Source: Mariprofundaceae bacterium (GTDB lineage: Bacteria > Pseudomonadota > Zetaproteobacteria > Mariprofundales > Mariprofundaceae). From it: DNA of 46,346 bases. Numbering within the stretch: position 1 is the first letter of the stretch; the number at the start of each line of letters is the position of its first letter. The DNA lies in assembly GCA_030950985.1 (NCBI GenBank), contig JAUZQM010000121.1, positions 1 to 46,346 on the forward strand, in the 5' to 3' direction. Positions 42,973 through 46,346 of the stretch are shown here, piece by piece. Below the pieces are notes generated by a model, which saw only the letters and a list, made by a program, of their open reading frames with translations, was not told the origin of the DNA and ran no database searches. The translations under genes were made by a program, and so were the position numbers.

Positions 42973-44012
42973 AAATTGTTTCTTTATTCTCAGGTGCTGG
43001 CGGTTTGGATTTAGGTTTTGAGAAAGCAGGGTTTCAGACGCTTTGGGCGAATGAATATGATAAAGACATTTGGCAAACCTATGAAAATAACTTTCCTCAT
43101 GTTGAATTGAATCATCACAGTATTTGTGATGTCCCTTCGTCGGATATTCCTGATTGTGATGGCATTATCGGAGGGCCACCATGCCAAAGTTGGAGTGAGG
43201 CAGGGGCTTTAAGAGGCATTAAAGACCAACGAGGGCAGTTGTTTTTTGAATTTATTCGTATTCTTCGGGATAAAAAACCGAAGTTCTTTTTAGCAGAAAA
43301 TGTGTCGGGGATGCTGGCTTCACGTCATGCAAATGCGATTGCATATATTCAAGACCTTTTTAAAGAAAGCGGTTATCGATTATCGTTTAAAATGTTAAAT
43401 GCTTCCGATTATTGGGTTCCCCAAGATCGAAAACGTGTTTTTTTTATTGGCATTCGCAATGATTTGGAAAAAACATTTGAATTTCCTCAACCATTTGAGA
43501 AAAAACGATGTTTGCGTGATGTGATTGATGACATAAAAGATAGCGCATTACCTGCTCAAGAAAAAAATCGTACGAATGGAGCTGCATGTCAGCCGACCAA
43601 TCATGAGTATATGACAGGTGGTTTTTCGAGCATGTTTATGTCGCGTAACCGTGTTCGATCATGGGATGAGCAATCGTCTACCATTCAAGCAGGTGGACGA
43701 CATGCACCAGTGCATCCTCAAGCGCCCAAAATGTTATGTGTTGAGCCAAATAAACGTATATTTGTGCCAGAATATACATCCTTGTATCGACGTTTAAGCA
43801 TTCGGGAATGTGCAAGAATCCAAACGTTTCCTGATGACCATCATTTCTATTATGAGAATTTATTGGCGGGTTATAAAATGGTAGGCAATGCCGTACCTCC
43901 CACACTGGCGTATTTTTTGGCGAAAAAGATTAAATCATTGCTGACTGACTCGTATATCGAGGAAGTGTGTGAACCCACATGGGAAGCTTATGCCGACCTT
44001 GTGCCTGCTTAA
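42969..44012 (+). CDS. DNA (cytosine-5) methyltransferase, M.HaeIII-like
   Basis: This is a 347-residue C5-cytosine methyltransferase. Motif I is LFSGAGGLDLGFEKAG, motif IV (catalytic Cys) is GGPPCQSWSEAG, motif VI is FLAENVSGM, motif VIII is QDRKRVFFIG, and motif X is MVGNAVPPTLAY. The target-recognition region MFMSRNRVRSWDE...TIQAGGR...HPQAPKM closely resembles M.HaeIII/M.NgoPII as I remember them, so GGCC is the predicted site. No restriction endonuclease is seen next to it. It is inserted between two genes that look like redox partners, consistent with horizontal acquisition. Confidence 0.93.
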   Translation: MKIVSLFSGAGGLDLGFEKAGFQTLWANEYDKDIWQTYENNFPHVELNHHSICDVPSSDIPDCDGIIGGPPCQSWSEAGALRGIKDQRGQLFFEFIRILRDKKPKFFLAENVSGMLASRHANAIAYIQDLFKESGYRLSFKMLNASDYWVPQDRKRVFFIGIRNDLEKTFEFPQPFEKKRCLRDVIDDIKDSALPAQEKNRTNGAACQPTNHEYMTGGFSSMFMSRNRVRSWDEQSSTIQAGGRHAPVHPQAPKMLCVEPNKRIFVPEYTSLYRRLSIRECARIQTFPDDHHFYYENLLAGYKMVGNAVPPTLAYFLAKKIKSLLTDSYIEEVCEPTWEAYADLVPA

Positions 44013-44024
44013 AAGGTGGTTGAT

Positions 44025-44711
44025 GTGAATCAAAAAAACGACTCTAAAACGTATGCTGATTGCCAAGGTTGTTCGCTTTGTTTATTGCCATGCCCGATGT
44101 GGCGGCAACATCGTGATGTGATGTTTAGTCCACAAGGTTTCGCCAAGTCGATGCAACATGGAGCAAGGGCAGCGGATTTGAAAGACTATTTATCCAGTTG
44201 TATTTTGTGTGGTGCATGCGATGTGATGTGCCCTGAAAACATTGATTTAACAGGCATGATAAAAAAAGCTTGGGCAGTCACCGATTTACCAAGCTTGAGC
44301 CAGCAAGATGAGGCTGAATTGAGTGGTTTTGTCATCAGTTGTGATGCTTGGGTGCAACAGCAATTAACCCCCGATGATTTATATATCATTGATGTCGCAG
44401 CCTTGCATGCTGATTACGAACGCCGCATTGAACATTACACATGGTTAAGAGAGCAAACGGGATGCAGCATGAATTTGGACTTGAATCGTATGGCCATTCC
44501 GACAGGTATCGGCAGTGAAGCAGCAAAGTTAGGGTCATTTGATGTGGAGAAACACGTTCAATGGTTGATGCAAGGTCGTGACTTTAAACGGGTCATTGTT
44601 GAACATGAAACGGATATCGATGTGCTAAAAACGATGACAGATAAAACGGTGATGGCTGTTTCAGCATTGCTGAACACCTTGGATGTAAAGGATGACTATG
44701 AGACAGGTTGA
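44025..44711 (+). CDS. Two-cluster 4Fe-4S protein, GlcF/HdrC-like
   Basis: The N-terminal half has two Cys motifs, CQGCSLCLLPCP (~12-22) and CILCGACDVMCP (~60-71), forming two [4Fe-4S] clusters as in GlcF, LutA/B or HdrC proteins. Downstream there are no CCG domains, so the remaining ~150 residues differ from GlcF and are not recognised. It may carry electrons from the flavin oxidase at 41306 or from the flavoprotein that follows. The GTG at 44025, with AAGGTGG 5 bp upstream, is preferred over GTG at 44016. It overlaps the next gene by 14 bp. Confidence 0.82.
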   Translation: MNQKNDSKTYADCQGCSLCLLPCPMWRQHRDVMFSPQGFAKSMQHGARAADLKDYLSSCILCGACDVMCPENIDLTGMIKKAWAVTDLPSLSQQDEAELSGFVISCDAWVQQQLTPDDLYIIDVAALHADYERRIEHYTWLREQTGCSMNLDLNRMAIPTGIGSEAAKLGSFDVEKHVQWLMQGRDFKRVIVEHETDIDVLKTMTDKTVMAVSALLNTLDVKDDYETG

Positions 44712-45912
44712 TGTGGTGATTGTCGGTGCCAGTCTTGCAGCGGCGGCAGCTGCCAAACGTCTGGTGGATGCAGGTTTAGAAACCGTTATTTTAGAAAAAC
44801 AAAAACTACCGCGTCATAAAATTTGCAGTGGTATTTTATCACCGCGTGGGCATCGTTTTTTGATTGAAAATTTTGGTGCTTTACCGCGTAAAATCTTGCA
44901 TGAACCCACCTCATGTCGTGGTGTTAGCTTTCATTTTCCAAGCATGTTATCGATGTCGATGGACTTTTTTGGTGGTCCAACACCGCATTTGCATCGTAAA
45001 TATTCAGATCATTGGGCGATTGAACAAAGTCATGGGGAAGTGATGGATGAAACATCCTTTCTATCCCTCCAACAAGCCGATGATGATGTTGTGGTGACGG
45101 CAAGAAAAAAAGGTTGTGAACAATTCCAACTTAAAACTCGATATGTAATTGGTGCTGATGGTCCTGTATCGCCTGTTTTACGTTCGCTTTACCCAAAGTA
45201 CCACAAAGAAATTCCGATGTTTTTTGTAGGTCAGAAATTCCATGAAATTATTGATTGCCCACTGGATGAAGCTTATTTTCATTTTTGGTTTCACCCTGAT
45301 TTGGGGCATTACACTTGGAGTCATGCGCGTGATGGTCGGCAAATTGTCGGTGTAGGTTACAAAGTGGGTGAAAAATTTCATGAGCGTCATGCTTATGTGG
45401 CAAAATATTTTGAAGAAAAACATGGTGTGAAGCTCAAACCTGCTGATGCAGATCATGAGGGTTGTTCAGAAAACTTTGGCCCTTCACTCATCAATCGTTA
45501 TGTCTTTGGTCAGGGGCGTGTCTTGATTACAGGGCAGGCGACTGGTTTTTTGAATATGATTGGTGAAGGGATGAGTTGCGCACTACATTCGGGGGCGATT
45601 GCTGGCGAGTCGATTGTCAATGCCATGCAACAGAATCGACCTGTGCAAGCCATTTATCGTCAAAGTATTGCTTCAGAAGTTCGACGCACGACCGACCAAT
45701 GGAATCCGTTGAAGATTGCCTTTTCAAAACCGCATGAAGCTGATTTTCCCAAGGCATTGATGGCGATGCCAATGAAAGAGCGCATGATTATTTTGGGAGA
45801 TGTTTGGCGTTTTGTGAAACTTTATAAAGAGTTCAAATGGGGTCGGCAGATTGCGGCTGTGATGATGCAACGTGTGTTACGTGGTGATTATTCACAAAAA
45901 GACTGGCTTTGA
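44698..45912 (+). CDS. Geranylgeranyl reductase family FAD-dependent oxidoreductase
   Basis: This is a ~404-residue flavoprotein of the p-hydroxybenzoate hydroxylase fold. The FAD motif is VDVVIVGASLAAAAAAKRL at the N-terminus, with Ala in place of some usual Gly. LEKQKLPRHKICSGILSPRG matches the geranylgeranyl reductase group signature, and YVIGADGP and GRVLITGQATGFLNMIGEG complete the FAD site. Family members reduce isoprenoid double bonds or oxidise related lipids. ATG at 44698 (AAAGG 7 bp upstream) is chosen over 44692. The Fe-S protein overlapping it may be its electron donor. The substrate is unknown. Confidence 0.88.
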   Translation: MRQVDVVIVGASLAAAAAAKRLVDAGLETVILEKQKLPRHKICSGILSPRGHRFLIENFGALPRKILHEPTSCRGVSFHFPSMLSMSMDFFGGPTPHLHRKYSDHWAIEQSHGEVMDETSFLSLQQADDDVVVTARKKGCEQFQLKTRYVIGADGPVSPVLRSLYPKYHKEIPMFFVGQKFHEIIDCPLDEAYFHFWFHPDLGHYTWSHARDGRQIVGVGYKVGEKFHERHAYVAKYFEEKHGVKLKPADADHEGCSENFGPSLINRYVFGQGRVLITGQATGFLNMIGEGMSCALHSGAIAGESIVNAMQQNRPVQAIYRQSIASEVRRTTDQWNPLKIAFSKPHEADFPKALMAMPMKERMIILGDVWRFVKLYKEFKWGRQIAAVMMQRVLRGDYSQKDWL

Positions 45913-45916
45913 TAAT

Positions 45917-46346
45917 CAAGGCACGGCTAAAGCCGTACTCCCAAAGCATGCTGAATTTAGATTAAACTGCATAATATCAGTGAATAAAACTTAGATTTTA
46001 GAGATGATATTGCTCTGTGTTCATGACTCTGGAAGTGCGGCTTTAGCCGCGCCAAATGAACTATCAAGGTACGGCTAAAGCCGTACTCCCAAAGCATGCT
46101 GAATTTAGATTAAACTGCATAATATTAGTGAATAAAACTTAGATTTTAGAGATGATATTGCTCTGTGTTCATGACTCTGGAAGTGCGGCTTTAGTCGCGC
46201 CAAATGAACTATCAAGGCACGGCTAAAGCCGTACTCCCAAAGCATGCTGAATTTAGATTAAACTGCATAATATCAGTGAATAAAACTTAGATTTTAGAGA
46301 TGATATTGCTCTGTGTTCATGACTCTGGAAGTGCGGCTTTAGCCGC
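45917..46346. repeat. 148-bp tandem repeat array with paired palindromes
   Basis: There are nearly three copies of a 148-bp unit, starting at 45917, 46065 and 46213; the third is cut by the window end. The copies differ at only a few positions. Each unit has the 14-bp palindrome ACGGCTAAAGCCGT, then TGCATAATATCAGT (like the right end of the MITE-like elements), and near its end GCGGCTTTAGCCGC. No coding sequence is present. A related paired-palindrome segment lies inverted at 1825-1910. Confidence 0.85.

Noticed and set aside
45917-46346. CRISPR array
   Set aside because: The units are 148 bp and repeat in full, with no unique spacers between short repeats and no cas genes nearby.

Overview
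The window is a stretch of chromosome from a Gram-negative, diderm bacterium of moderate-to-low GC (my impression, not counted). It carries lipid A, BamA, Skp and RseP genes, an alpha2beta2-type pyruvate dehydrogenase, c-type cytochromes and a beta-carbonic anhydrase. Gene order (rpsB-tsf-pyrH-frr-uppS-cdsA-dxr-rseP-bamA-skp-lpxD-fabZ-lpxA-lpxI-lpxB) is that of Proteobacteria. The cytochrome content and style would fit an iron- or sulfur-oxidising autotroph such as a Zetaproteobacterium, but that placement is a low-confidence inference.

Layout. 1-1640: a tRNA operon on the minus strand (Gly-GCC, Cys-GCA, Leu-UAA, the E. coli glyW-cysT-leuZ order) with a near-consensus promoter, then ilvC. 1782-2004: a MITE-like element and stem-loop repeats. 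2043-5276: a tight seven-gene minus-strand cluster of small membrane proteins, a monohaem cytochrome c, a CcoS-like protein and a membrane-anchored SUMF1-fold protein. It looks like an uncharacterised electron-transfer complex. 5409-7791: a SEC-C protein and a TPR-sulfotransferase. 7887-14256: pdhA-pdhB-pdhC-lpd-mrp; lpd carries its own lipoyl domain and lpd-mrp is flanked by direct repeats. 14391-18506: a second MITE-like element, then comF-grxC-can and a hybrid sensor kinase on the minus strand. 18554-19050: a graveyard of GGDEF and ClpB remnants. 19213-19757: bolA and yhbY.

19889-23424: a second-messenger module made of a Rossmann-GGDEF diguanylate cyclase, a membrane class III adenylate cyclase and a repeat-containing lipoprotein, leading into ispG, a dihaem cytochrome c and hisS. 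26605-40942: translation, isoprenoid, phospholipid, outer-membrane assembly and lipid A genes in one long co-directional run. It supplies C55 carrier (dxr, ispG, uppS), CDP-diacylglycerol (cdsA), the envelope protease RseP, the BamA/Skp assembly pathway and lipid A disaccharide (lpxD, lpxA, lpxI, lpxB). 40939-45912: a VanZ-like protein, a flavin oxidase, a HaeIII-like cytosine methyltransferase, a GlcF-like iron-sulfur protein and a geranylgeranyl-reductase-family flavoprotein. The methyltransferase appears to interrupt a redox operon. 45917-46346: a 148-bp tandem repeat with paired palindromes, cut by the window edge.

The best candidates for undescribed biology are the seven-gene cytochrome/SUMF1 membrane cluster, the Rossmann-GGDEF/adenylate cyclase/lipoprotein module, and the family of small inverted-repeat elements scattered between operons.
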